From the NCBI GenBank assembly GCA_964034945.1, contig OZ035960.1, forward strand, positions 78,649,331 through 78,713,330: a stretch of 64,000 bases of DNA. Reading direction: 5' to 3'. The notes below the pieces were generated by a model. The model was not told the DNA's origin and searched no databases. It worked only from the letters and a program-made list of their open reading frames with translations. Shown here piece after piece: positions 45,587 through 55,941 of the stretch. The DNA is from Chrysopilus asiliformis. Its lineage: Eukaryota > Arthropoda > Insecta > Diptera > Rhagionidae. Each line of letters opens with the position of its first letter. Position 1 is the first letter of the stretch. A program made the translations under genes and the position numbers.

Positions 45587-47623
45587 CTAGACAGAGGGTT
45601 CCAATCTTCTATTCCTTCCAGGGAAGACTGGGAGGGGGGAGGAGTTTTGGAGAAAAAGACGATCCATGTCTATACAGATGGGTCAAAGTTGGGGGGCAGA
45701 GTCGGTGGAGGGATTTTCTCTGAACAACTAAACTTAAATATTGCATTTCGCCTACCGGATCACTGCAGCGTCTTTCAAGCCGAGGTTATGGCGATCAAAG
45801 AAGCCCTAAGCTGGCTGAAGAATAATGTGATATCGGGTAAGGATATCAGCATCTTCACGGACAGTCAAGCGGCAATAAAGTCACTTGACTCGTCATCTCT
45901 AACATCAAGAGTGACTATTGAGTGCTTGGCAACTCTAAACGAGCTAGCTGAGTTCTTCAATATCAAATTAATCTGGGTACCTGGACACAGGGACATTCCG
46001 GGTAACTGCAAAGCGGACGAACTCGCTAGATACGGCACTACACTCCAAATCATGCCGGAAAAGGAGTATCTGGGTGCACCATTAGCAACGTGCAAATTGC
46101 TGATTCGGGAAGAAGCAGCTAGGCTTGCAAATCAAAGGTGGTCCTCAGGCACCTCGTGTTACGCTACCAAACTTATTTGGCCAAAGCTGGATAAAAAGCG
46201 TACATGCAAGCTGATTCTGCTGCACCGAAGATATATTACTATGATTGTAGGCGTGATCACAGGACACTGCCTCATAGGGAGACATGCGAGTAGACTTGGT
46301 GTCCCCTCCAACGACTTCTGTAGAAGCTGCAAAGATGTAGAGGAGGAGGAGACTGTAGGTCATCTGCTCTGCACCTGCCCAGCACTGGCTCGCAGAAGGA
46401 AATTATTTTTAGGATCCTTTTTCTTTGAAAATACTAATGAATTGGAAGATGTAAACATCAACAATCTCCTAGGCTTCATAAAAAGCTCACACTGGTTCGA
46501 GTAGAGAAGAAATAAATAAATAAAAATGTGGTATCACAATGGACCTCATTGGTCTAAGTGGGTCGGATGACCGCCACTCTAACCTACCTACCTACCTATA
46601 TATTTCTTATAAAAAAAAAGTATTTGAATATGGTTGTAATTCCGGTTCCAGGCACACATCTCCCGAAGATATGTGTAAAGGGACAACCCGATTGGTTCAT
46701 TGGTTCCTGAGAAAACAATTAAAGCAATTTTGAAAACATGGCGCCGACTCTGCTAATACAATACATTGACCTTCGAAGCACACCTGAAGATATCCTTCTG
46801 CAACTTATTCTACACACAATAAACCTTCGAAAATTGCAACAACAAAAAATTGGATTTTTTTGGCTCGTCACACTAAAATACTACCTTAAACAAATTTTTA
46901 CGCCATCCAGTTGCTAACCGCAATTTTCGGAAAAACCCCGAAAGCTTTCACTTTCTTTTCAATTTTTTTAATATTTATACTAATATTTAAAAGATCGTTG
47001 TTCAGAGCTTTTACAGATTTTTTAATGCTCTATCATTTAAAACAAATTTGAAACCAATCAAAGGTCTAGAAAAAAAGCGTGCATTTTCTTCTAAAATGTA
47101 AGATTTCGGAAGAAAAGCACGACCAAAAAGCTCGGCCGCCTGTCCATACTCCTAGTAGAGGAGGAACTAGAGTGCGTCATTGAGGTACCCTAGAATTAAC
47201 AACACTCTGATTATTAAGGGGTTATACTACCCAGGCGCGCTGAACAATGAACTTTTTTTTGAGAATTTTTTTCTCGATTACTAACGAATGGATTAAATAT
47301 AAAGTGAAATTTTGAGGCTTAATTACACATACAGCCTTGGCCAAAAGTATTGAGCACCCTGTAAATTTTACTAATATACAAAATCTGATGCTCCAAATCA
47401 ATCGGATTGTTTATTAAAGTTTTGTCGGCATCTAAAAAATAAATTTTAAACAATAGTCAAGTGGCTGGTTAGTAACAAAACATCTAGAGCCTTAAAAATT
47501 TGCTTTTGTTGTGTTTTTTGATATCCGATTAGTTCGCTTTCTCAGCTCGCTGTGAAGACATACAGTTGTGTAGTGCCTTGAAGTGATTTTTTTTTTGAAT
47601 AAATTAAATATTTTAATGTAAAT

Positions 47624-49910
47624 ATGGCGAAAAAAAGAGAACTGACATTGCAACATCGGGTAGAAATTCAACTTTTGAAGCAGCAAGGCAAGTCCCAAGT
47701 GCCAATTTCTAAAACCGTCAAATGTTCGCGTCGAGCTGTGCAATATGTTATCGAACGGTTCGAGAAGACTGGATCGCATAAAAATAGACACAGATCTGGA
47801 CGAAAACGACTTACTATAGATCGTGAAGACAGGATATTAGTAAAGGATTCACTGAAAAATAGGAGAAAAACGTCTTTCGAGCTCGCTTCTGATTTTTCAG
47901 TAACAATTAAAAAGCCAATATCTGCCAGGACGACACGAAGAAGACTGCAAAAAGCTGGTCTAAAAGGCTGCAAAGCCAGGAAGAAGCCGTGGCTTTCCGA
48001 AAAAAACAAAAAGGTTCGCTTCCAATGGGCTCTAAAACACAAAAGTTTAACCAAGCAAGATTGGTCAAATATTCTATGGTCGGACGAATCAAACTTTCAG
48101 GGGAGTAAAATAATTCCTTTTTCTGTAGAAAAAGCAAGGTGTCTGTCTCGTAGAGACGGTCAGAAGACGTGGATCCGCCTACAACGATCGCCAATAGATT
48201 TTTAAGTAAGAAATTTTAGTGAAAAGGAAACTAAAGAAACAATTTGATTGACCGTAATGGTACGGGATTTGACTTTCCGTTTGGTGAATTTTGGCATCTT
48301 GTACCTAAAACTCAAATTTCACTTGCAACACTACGAACAATGTTTAATAGGGCATTTTCATAAATGTACTCGGAACTTACGCAAATTGCACAAAACATTT
48401 TCTTCGTAAACTAAACGAATAACAAGTAAACTAAACAAATAACATAAACTGGGTTATTTATTAAGAAAAATCTTTTGTGTTATTTGCAGAACTTGAATTT
48501 ATGAAAACGCCCATAGATAAAAAACAAATAAAAATAAAATAAAATTACACGATAAAAGCAACGAAGCTATTTCAATTTAGAGCAACTAAAAACAGTGTTC
48601 AAAACCATGGCCGAATTATACAAGGTCTGTTTGACAGCTCAGTTGCTTCTGGCTCTGACGTCATCGGCAAGAAATTCTTATACGATTCAATGGGAATTTT
48701 CCCTTTTTATATGAAATATTATTGAAATTAGCGCACACGCAATCAACATTAGAAAGAATGCACCGATATTTCTTGCCAATGACGTAGCAAAATGGTGGCT
48801 GTTAAAAAGCAACCAGCGGACCTGTGTTTAATTCGGCCATGCGATCGATGCACATTTTTCCTTCTCCCCCCAAGTTAAGATCGAAATTGTTTCTCTTTAA
48901 GTTTTCCGCTCTTGTTCAAAGCGGTTTGCATGCTTTGCATAAAAATGAATGAAAGGTTCGAGCGATGGCTGCTGTTGGGTATGATGCACACACACATATA
49001 AGTATGCATTTCATTAGTAAGAGAGCGATATCTCGGTCCCAGCATTAAAGTTGTGTTCTCAAAGCAAATTAAAACCATAATTTTTTCACGTTCTTTGGAG
49101 CGTTTTACTGAAATTCTGAATTTCGTTTTCTCGAGAGTGATTTTTATTTTCAATTTTTTTCAATTCCTCCAAAGCGAATTGAACCGAAATAATATGAATA
49201 GCCAGAATCAGAACAACCCATTTAGAGAAGAGAAACAATCAAGTTCTATATGAGATTCAATACACACAAAGAAAGCATAAAAAGAGTATAAATGTGAAAT
49301 CTGTACTGCAAGCAGCAGACACAGCATAACAGCGGAGTAAAAATTTTGATTTTGCTTTTTAAATACATAATTGAACATAGTTTAACATAACAAAATACCC
49401 TATACAATGCTTTAATGTAGCCCTCATCTTATAACACAGGTTTTGTTCAGATATCACCACAAACTATCGAGTTTCATCGATTGCAAATTTGTTATCATGG
49501 CAGCAAGCCGATTTTCTAATTTGTACCCCCATTACCAAAATCCAAGACGTATCCACGTCAAAACATTATTTTCGACCCGAAAAATATGTGTAGTGTAGTA
49601 AAATCCAACGGTTTACAAATTATATTTTTTCATTATTTTTTAGGTTTTCGGGACACCCGGTGCATCGTATGTCCGCCGCCGAATAGGCGAAGAGTATAAT
49701 GTCGAATGTGTTGTACCAACCGTAAAATACGGGGGTGGCAGTATAATGGTTTGGGGCTGCATGGCTGGATCTGGAGTTGGTGAAATGTTCGTATGTGAAG
49801 GCAAAATTAACTCCAAAAAATACATAAATGTGCTCAAAACTCGCTGCCGTTATAAAGGCGAAGGGTGGCCCCACAAAATATTAAATTTTTATCATACAAT
49901 AAACGATTAA
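47624..49910 (+). pseudogene. Tc1-type transposase, split and internally deleted
   Basis: The first part (47624 to about 48103) has the paired HTH DNA-binding domains (LTLQHRVEIQLLKQQGKS; VQYVIERFEKTGSHKNRHRS; GRKRLTIDREDR) and the first catalytic aspartate in ILWSDESNFQ. The continuation (FGTPGASYVRRRIGEEYNVE, VPTVKYGGGSIMVWGCMAGS, GKINSKKYINVLK) is found only from about 49641 to 49840. After that the second and third catalytic residues are deleted; a short terminal tail remains. The 1.5-kb intervening stretch ends in a pyrimidine-rich TTATTTTTTAG, which looks like a splice acceptor, so an intron-like origin cannot be excluded. The enzyme cannot be active. Confidence 0.88.
48606..48841. mobile_element. 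Small TIR element (236 bp)
   Basis: CATGGCCGAATTATACA on the left and its near-inverse on the right (ending 48841) continue into inverted GCAAGAAAT and TGACGT motifs. It sits within the 1.5-kb block that splits the Tc1 transposase. No clear TSD. The rest of that block (to about 49640) shows no gene. Confidence 0.65.
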
Positions 49911-50074
49911 CTTCTAATAAAACTATTTTTATTTGACTCCATCTAAATATAACGGTTATTTTGCCATATATCATGGGTGCTCAATACTTTTGGCCAAGGC
50001 TGTATATTGAGGTAATACCAAAAAGATTTTTTTTCAATTTTTGATACAAAATGGCGCCGTGGGACTATATTACT

Positions 50075-50425
50075 TGAAAGTATGTTTTCCATACTTGCGT
50101 TGTCAAAAACTCAGTCAATTTTCATTGGACTTACTTGAAATTTTAACTGTATAGATTGTCTATGGAAGTACACAGGGTTTTATTTTTTTTTTTTTTTGAA
50201 AATTCACAAATTGGCATCAGTTTTAATTTTTTTTCGTGTTTTTGGCAAAAAATCAACCTTAAATTGATTATCACAAATGTAATTTTTCATCAATCTTAAA
50301 AACCCTGTGTACTTCCATAGAAAATCTATCTGAGAAGCTACTTAATTTCAAGTAAATCCGATGAAAATTGACTGAGTATCTGACAACACAAGTTTGAAAA
50401 ACATACTTTCAAATTCAATTTTTTT
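50075..50425. repeat. Inverted repeat with arms of about 105-125 bp
   Basis: The arm 50075-50180 (ACTTGAAAGTATGTTTTCC...GGAAGTACACAGGGTTTT) pairs imperfectly with 50300-50425. The T-rich centre includes (T)15. It belongs to the interior of the TTAA element or is a MITE within it. Confidence 0.75.
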
Positions 50426-50470
50426 GTGATAACCAATTTGAATTTTATTGATCAAATTTGATAGTAGATA

Positions 50471-51050
50471 AAGGGTGGTTAAATTTTAAGGGCCGATGTT
50501 GAATGTGAACCACACCTAAACGTCAAGTTTTTTTCTGCATTTCATTTGACATTTCTCAATTTCAGACTAACTCAATTTGAACCATGGAAAGATACACAAT
50601 CGAGCAACGCGTTAAAGTTATTCAGGCTTATTATGAAAATATTGCTATGGTTCAATTATGTATGGAACAAAATATCGGCCAAATGGCCGCCGCGACCTCG
50701 GCGGCATACCTCCATCCGATGGTCCAAATTTTCGATGACGCTGAGGCATAATTGAGGTTCTATGCCGTTAATGTGCCGAATTATCTCATCCTTTAGCTCT
50801 TGAATTGTTGCTGGCTTATCGACGTACACCTTTTCTTTCAAATCACGAAGTGCACGATATGCATTTTGATTTGAACGCCCATTTTCATAATAAGCCTGAA
50901 TAACTTTAACGCGTTACTCGATTGTGTATCTTTCCATGGTTCAAATTGAGTTAGTATGAAATTGAGAAATGTCAAATGAAATGCAGAAAAAAGCTTGACG
51001 TTTAGGTGTGGTTCACATTCAACATCGGCCCTTAAAATTTAACCACCCTT
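50471..51050. mobile_element. rosa-type mariner deletion derivative with a rearranged end (580 bp)
   Basis: TIRs AAGGGTGGTTAAATTTTAAG and their mirror are flanked by TA (50469-50470 and 51051-51052). The right part, read on the minus strand, carries the transposase start (MERYTIEQ, then an in-frame TAA, then RVKVIQAYYEN) fused to the C-terminal block KEKVYVDKPATIQELKDEII. The left part repeats the transposase start in the opposite direction (MERYTIEQRVKVIQAYYENI, + strand). The catalytic region is gone. Confidence 0.85.
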
Positions 51051-51052
51051 TA

Positions 51053-52051
51053 GTTCAAAACTATAATAAAAAATATTAGGTCAATATCTTTAAAAATGTG
51101 TCTTGAAATAGAAACTTTTTTTAAATTTTGCCAAAAAGTAAATTTCTTGGGTTTTTTCCAACTTTAATTGAACACACCTTTCACATTTTCTAAGATTTTA
51201 CATTCGTTTTTTTTTTATTTGAATGAGTGGATCTTTCCTTATAATTCTGAGTTAATTTGGAACCTGAATTATTTTTAAGTTAATTGTAATTAAATATTTA
51301 TTAGGAACGTTTTTTCATATAAATTTGAAGTTTGAAAGATCATAAGTTTTGCCCGTCAACAGACGTCAAGTCAAAATTATTTCCAAGTTATAGCCACAAC
51401 AATTAGCTTTACCCCTCAATTCCGCATAATAGATAAGAGTCTCTTAACTGCTAACTGGACTTTAGAGGAAATTTAATAGAAATTGGTATTCCTGATAATA
51501 GTTAAGAGATGTCAACCTCTTAACTTTCGTGGTGAATTTTTGTAAACGGTTTTCATATTCTGGGGAAAAGTTAGCAGACGGTTCTAACCTCAAAAACCTC
51601 TTAATTTAAGAGGACCTAGCCGATGTCCTCTTACGACCTCTTCACTTGTGTGTTGCGTTTAAAACTCGAAAAATCAGTGTCGGGGAGGGCTCCAACAATT
51701 TTTTTATGTATAGACAAGTTGTGTAAAATTGTATTCTGAACGTTTTTTACGTTACAGGTTTTCGATTAAATTCTCCGTTTTGGAGAAAATTGTAGAAAAA
51801 GTTGCATTGCATGGAGGACGAGGAAAAAAGCTGCAATAACCAGATTTTTTATAGTATTTCTGGAAAACTCATGAAATATTGTGTCTTCGTGGAATTGTTT
51901 ACCTTTAATGACACAAAAAACGATTTTTTTATTGGCTGGAATTACATCAACGCATACCTGCAACTTCATTAATTTTATGTCTATCAAATGAAATATTTAT
52001 ATGAGTGCAATGCATTAACCATAAATTTGTTTGCGCGTTGCTGAAATTATA
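51053..52051. other. Interior of the TTAA element, no gene seen
   Basis: Motifs rich in CTCTTAA/TTAAGAG occur at 51430-51640 and again at 53220-53350, flanking the second rosa copy. A degenerate block near 51680-51790 resembles part of the Helitron at 6.9-8.9 kb. Confidence 0.4.
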
Positions 52052-52952
52052 AAGGGTGGTTACATTTTAAGGGCCGATGTTGAATGTGAACCACACCTAA
52101 ACGTCAAGTTTTTTTCTGCATTTCATTTGACATTTCTCAATTTCAGACTCGAATGGCCGCCGCGACCTCGGCGGCAACACCTCCATCCGATGGTCCAAAT
52201 TTTCGATGACGCTGAGGCATAATTGAGGTTCTATGCCGTTAATGTGCCGAATTATCTCATCCTTTAGCTCTTGAATTGTTGCTGGCTTATCGACGTACAC
52301 CTTTTCTTTCAAATAACCCCAAAGAAAGAAGTCCAACGGTGTCAAATCACATGATCTTGGCGGCCAATTGACATCGCCACCACGTGAGATAACACGGCCA
52401 TTAAATTTGTCGCGCAAAAGAGCGATTGTTTCGGTAGCTGTGTGGCAAGTGGCACCGTCCTGTTGAAACCACATATCGTCCACATCCATATCTTCCAATT
52501 CTGGCCATAACAAGTTCGTTATCATCTCACGATAGCGAACACCATTCACAGTAACTGCCTGACCGGCCTCATTTTGGAAAAAATACGGCCCGATGATGCC
52601 GCCAGCCCATAAACCGCACCAAACAGTCACTCTTTGTGGGTGCATTGGTTTTTCGAGAATCACTCTTGGATTATCATTCGCCCAAATGCGGCTGTTCTGC
52701 TTATTGACGAATCCACTGAGGTGAAAATGTGCCTCATCACTGAAGATGATTTTCTTCGAAAATTGATCATCCACTGTTGCCATTTCTTGCCACCATTCTG
52801 ACCATTGACGACGCGTTGCTCGATTGTGTATCTTTCCATGGTTCAAATTGAGTTAGTCTGAAATTGAGAAATGTCAAATGAAATGCAGAAAAAAACTTGA
52901 CGTTTAGGTGTGGTTCACATTCAACATCGGCCCTTAAAATTTAACCACCCTT
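52052..52952 (-). mobile_element. rosa-type (DD41D) mariner, internally deleted (901 bp)
   Basis: TIRs AAGGGTGGTTACATTTTAAG and mirror are flanked by TA (52050-52051 and 52953-52954). They match the 580-bp derivative nearby. The transposase catalytic region is retained on the minus strand (next entry). Confidence 0.9.
52097..52846 (-). pseudogene. rosa-type mariner transposase lacking its DNA-binding domain
   Basis: The catalytic domain of a cut-and-paste transposase is open for 249 codons. First aspartate in KIIFSDEAHFHLSGF, second in DMWFQQDGATCHTAT, third in SCDLTPLDFFLWGYLK. There are 41 residues between the second and third, which defines the DD41D (rosa) group. The genuine start (MERYTIEQR, at about 52840 in another frame) is fused by a deletion to the region just before the first aspartate, removing the helix-turn-helix domain. 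The last 28 residues (PPRSRRPFESEIEK...) differ from the other copy and run into the TIR region. It should be catalytically plausible but unable to bind TIRs. Confidence 0.88.
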
Positions 52953-53497
52953 TACAAAATCATTTAAAAACGATATTGTGTATCTTAAAAACTGTCGATT
53001 CAATTTTTACGTAATATTTTTTATATCATTTTCATTTCAAACGGTCTGAATACCGTAGAAAGCTATTCTTAACAGATACAAAACTATTCACATATTTCCA
53101 AGATCCGCAATGTCTTTTTTACACATTTTTTTGGATAATTTCCATAGTTTTGAAAACTTCATGATTTCAGAAAAAATCTAAGGTCAATAAACAGCCAAAT
53201 TTGACGTCTATGAGTAAGTGCTGTCAGATTAAGACATCGTGGTGAATCTCTTAATTTGCTAAAATCGGAACCCACCAAAATCTCTTACTCAGAATACTAA
53301 TTCCTTTTAAAATCTCTTAATTATCAATTAAGATATCTCTTAACATCTGTTGGGGGGTTAATTCCATATAGGGTTTTGTTGCCGTAAGTTCCCGTATTGA
53401 GGCGCTAGCGTCGTTTTTATTAATCTATATATAACACATGGATCAATAAGTCCCGAGACTAACAATGAAAACAACATTTTTTTTGCCAAATTTTTTT

Positions 53498-54547
53498 TTA
53501 TTCATCAATATAATCACCTTTTAGGGTGATACAATCGTTCCAACGCTTTTCCAATTTTTCAATACCATGTTTATAAAAAAAATTATCTTTCGCTTCAAAA
53601 TAAGCTTCAGTTTCAGCGATGACCTCCTCATTTGAGCCAAATCTTTTTCCCTGGAGCATTTTTTTAAGATCAGCAAAGAGCCAGTAGTCACTGGGGGCTA
53701 AATCTGGCGAGTATGGGGGGTGGGGAAGCAGATGAAAGCCCAATTCGTTCAATTTTGCCATTGTTTTCATCGACTTGTGGCAGGGTGCATTGTCTTGGTG
53801 AAAAAGGATTTTTTTTCTCTGCATGTGCGGTCGTTTTTTTGCGATTTCCTCCTTCAAACGCACCAGCAAGTCAATATAATAATCACTGTTGATCGATTTA
53901 CCTTTTTCGAGGTAGTCAATGAAAATCAGGCCATGCGTATCCCAAAAAACTGACGCCATGACTTTGCCAGCTGACTGCTGCGTTTTCGGACGCTTCGGAC
54001 GGCTTTCGCCAGCTGTGCGCCACTCAGATGACTGCCGCTTCGACTCTGGAGTGTAGTGATGTATCCATGTTTCGTCCATGGACACGTAACGACGCAAGAA
54101 ATCTTTTTTATTGCGAGTAAATAGCGATAAACAGCTTTCTGAATCATCGACTCGTTGCTGTTTTTGTTCCATCGAAAGCAATCGCGGCACCCACTTGGAA
54201 AAAACCTTTTTCATGCTCAATTTTTCATGAAGGATAGTAAATGCACTTCCATATGATATCTGTGTTATCTCAGCAATCTCACGGAGCTTCACTTTACGAT
54301 CTTTCATTATAATTTTTGTCACTTCACTCACATTTTCCGGTGTAACGGCTTCCACAGGTCTACCCGAGCGTTCCGCGTCATTTGTGTCGGTACGACCACG
54401 TTTAAACTCGGCAAACCACCGACAAATCGTTGCTTTTGATGGACAAGAGTCCGGGTAACATTTTTCAATCCATTGTTTCGCTTGCACGGTGTTTTTACCC
54501 ATTAAAAAACAATGTTTTATCAGAACACGAAACTCGGTTTTTTCCAT
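53498..54547 (-). CDS. mariner transposase, intact (349 aa, DD34D)
   Basis: A complete mariner transposase, which binds the element's TIRs and moves it to TA sites. The N-terminal region has two helix-turn-helix parts (EFRVLIKHCFLMGKN...IEKCYP, SKATICRWFAEFKRG; VKLREIAEITQISYGSAFTI) with GRPVEAVTPENV between them. The linker is WVPRLLSMEQK. Catalytic residues lie in SMDETWIHHYTPE, LFHQDNAPCHKS and YSPDLAPSDYWLF, with 34 residues between the last two aspartates. Length and motifs are those of autonomous mariners. Its 5' leader is now separated from the TIR by copy B, so expression may be altered. It differs from copy B by only a handful of changes, implying recent movement. Confidence 0.93.
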   Translation of the reverse strand: MEKTEFRVLIKHCFLMGKNTVQAKQWIEKCYPDSCPSKATICRWFAEFKRGRTDTNDAERSGRPVEAVTPENVSEVTKIIMKDRKVKLREIAEITQISYGSAFTILHEKLSMKKVFSKWVPRLLSMEQKQQRVDDSESCLSLFTRNKKDFLRRYVSMDETWIHHYTPESKRQSSEWRTAGESRPKRPKTQQSAGKVMASVFWDTHGLIFIDYLEKGKSINSDYYIDLLVRLKEEIAKKRPHMQRKKILFHQDNAPCHKSMKTMAKLNELGFHLLPHPPYSPDLAPSDYWLFADLKKMLQGKRFGSNEEVIAETEAYFEAKDNFFYKHGIEKLEKRWNDCITLKGDYIDE

Positions 54548-54647
54548 TTTTTAAACAAACTACAAAACGACTTTACTCCAACCTCGATAACTCAGCTGTT
54601 TCTGGTCCGATCGACTTAAAATTTTGACACGTTTCAAGCAAAGGTTA

Positions 54648-55941
54648 ACACATGGATCAATAAGTCCCGAGACTAACCCAGAGATGACGCTCGTAGTAAA
54701 CCAGTAACCACGTCTTTCTAGAGTACTAACCTTTGCTTGAAACGTGTCAAAATTTTAAGTCGATCGGACCAGAAACAGCTGAGTTACCGAGGTTGGAGTA
54801 AAGTCGTTTTGTAGTTTGTTTAAAAAATGGAAAAAACCGAGTTTCGTGTTCTGATAAAACATTGTTTTTTAATGGGTAAAAACACCGTGCAAGCGAAACA
54901 ATGGATTGAAAAATGTTACCCGGACTCTTGTCCATCAAAAGCAACGATTTGTCGGTGGTTTGCCGAGTTTAAACGTGGTCGTACCGACACAAATGACGCG
55001 GAACGCTCGGGTAGACCTGTGGAAGCCGTTACACCGGAAAATGTGAGTGAAGTGACAAAAATTATAATGAAAGATCGTAAAGTGAAGCTCCGTGAGATTG
55101 CTGAGATAACACAGATATCATATGGAAGTGCATTTACTATCCTTCATGAAAAATTGAGCATGAAAAAGGTTTTTTCCAAGTGGGTGCCGCGATTGCTTTC
55201 GATGGAACAAAAACAGCAACGAGTCGATGATTCAGAAAGCTGTTTATCGCTATTTACTCGCAATAAAAAAGATTTCTTGCGTCGTTACGTGTCCATGGAC
55301 GAAACATGGATACATCACTACACTCCAGAGTCGAAGCGGCAGTCATCTGAGTGGCGCACAGCTGGCGAAAGCCGTTCGAAGCGTCCGAAAACGCAGCAGT
55401 CAGCTGGCAAAGTCATGGCGTCAGTTTTTTGGGATACGCATGGCGTGATTTTCATTGACTACCTCGAAAAAGGTAAATCGATCAACAGTGATTATTATAT
55501 TGACTTGCTGGTGCGTTTGAAGGAGGAAATCGCAAAAAAAACGACCGCACATGCAGAGAAAAAAAATCCTTTTTCACCAAGACAATGCACCCTGCCACAA
55601 GTCGATGAAAACAATGGCAAAATTGAACGAATTGGGCTTTCATCTGCTTCCCCACCCCCCATACTCGCCAGATTTAGCCCCCAGTGACTACTGGCTCTTT
55701 GCTGATCTTAAAAAAATGCTCCAGGGAAAAAGATTTGGCTCAAATGAGGAGGTCATCGCTGAAACTGAAGCTTATTTTGAAGCGAAAGATAATTTTTTTT
55801 ATAAACATGGTATTGAAAAATTGGAAAAGCGTTGGAACGATTGTATCACCCTAAAAGGTGATTATATTGATGAATAAAAAAAAATTTGGCAAAAAAAATG
55901 TTGTTTTCATTGTTAGTCTCGGGACTTATTGATCCATGTGT
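54648..55941 (+). mobile_element. mariner copy B (1,294 bp), inserted in copy A
   Basis: 30-bp TIRs at 54648-54677 and 55912-55941 are perfect mirrors, with TA at 54646-54647 and 55942-55943. It lies in the 5' leader of copy A in the opposite orientation, which produces a palindrome of more than 2 kb. Its length exceeds copy A's by exactly the one extra base in its transposase. Confidence 0.93.
54827..55877 (+). pseudogene. mariner transposase of copy B, one-base frameshift
   Basis: Collinear and nearly identical to copy A (differences such as GESRSKRP for GESRPKRP and DTHGVIF for DTHGLIF). At about 55537 a run of eight A replaces seven, which shifts the frame after EEIAKK and replaces the second and third catalytic motifs with an unrelated tail ending at 55687. 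The correct frame resumes as HMQRKKILFHQDNAPCHKS (from 55551) and runs to 55877. Either a real inactivating mutation or a homopolymer sequencing error. Confidence 0.92.

Larger units (their letters stand above)
40945..46504 (+). pseudogene. LINE ORF2: endonuclease, reverse transcriptase, RNase H; split by a transposon
   Basis: The first segment (40945-43622) carries an apparently complete APE-type endonuclease: VQINLHHSK, LIQEPW, LGCDANAHH, LDITIVS, FSDHC. The reverse transcriptase follows, with FKAAGPDGI, DFRPISLSSFLLKTLERLIE, FLDIEGAFNNV, RGTPQGGVLSPLLW and the catalytic YADD. The second segment (from 45587; the matching frame runs to 46504) carries RNase H: VYTDGSKLGG, FQAEVMAIKEAL, FTDSQAAIKSL and WVPGHRDIPGNCKADELAR. 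It ends with a CRSCK...ETVGHLLCTCPAL cysteine motif. LDIEGAFNN plus RNase H suggests the LOA clade of the I group. Removing 43623-45586 and one CTAGA rejoins one frame, so only the insertion breaks it. As it stands the product would stop shortly after 43623 and lack RNase H. Confidence 0.92.
39331..46596 (+). mobile_element. Full-length two-ORF LINE, LOA-like, with 12-bp TSD
   Basis: The body begins CCTAGGGCTTGTCTGTCAGC and ends in a (CCTA)n tail. The duplication TATATATTTCTT is exact at 39319-39330 and 46597-46608. Without the inserted element (1,964 bp plus a 5-bp TSD) it is about 5.3 kb. The order is a 5' leader of about 250 bp, ORF1, an overlapping ORF2 with endonuclease, reverse transcriptase and RNase H, then a short 3' region. 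The perfect TSD and open frames indicate a recent insertion. Confidence 0.92.
38817..47192. mobile_element. TIR element (8-bp TSD) enclosing the LOA-like LINE
   Basis: The left TIR TAGGGTACCTCAATGACGCA continues for about 50 bp and is mirrored at about 47127-47192. Both are flanked by the perfect 8-bp duplication GAATTAAC (38809-38816 and 47193-47200). An 8-bp TSD points to hAT or P-like machinery. The element's own sequence is about 1.1 kb; most of the span is the LINE inserted at 39331-46596. No transposase is visible. Confidence 0.88.
47332..50002 (+). mobile_element. Tc1-type transposon in the left TIR arm of the TTAA element
   Basis: Ends CAGCCTTGGCCAAAAGTATT and their mirror (49972-50002) are flanked by TA (47330-47331 and 50003-50004). 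The TIR is at least 28 bp. It carries a disrupted transposase gene (next entry). Its own sequence is enlarged by about 1.5 kb of foreign DNA between about 48100 and 49640 and shortened by a 3' internal deletion. Confidence 0.9.

Noticed and set aside
47907..48194. Minus-strand frames opposite the Tc1 transposase start
   Set aside because: Antisense of the HTH domains of the plus-strand transposase.
51400..53350. CTCTTAA-rich flanks on either side of the second rosa copy as TIRs of a further element
   Set aside because: Motifs are similar in composition but I could not find matching termini or a TSD.
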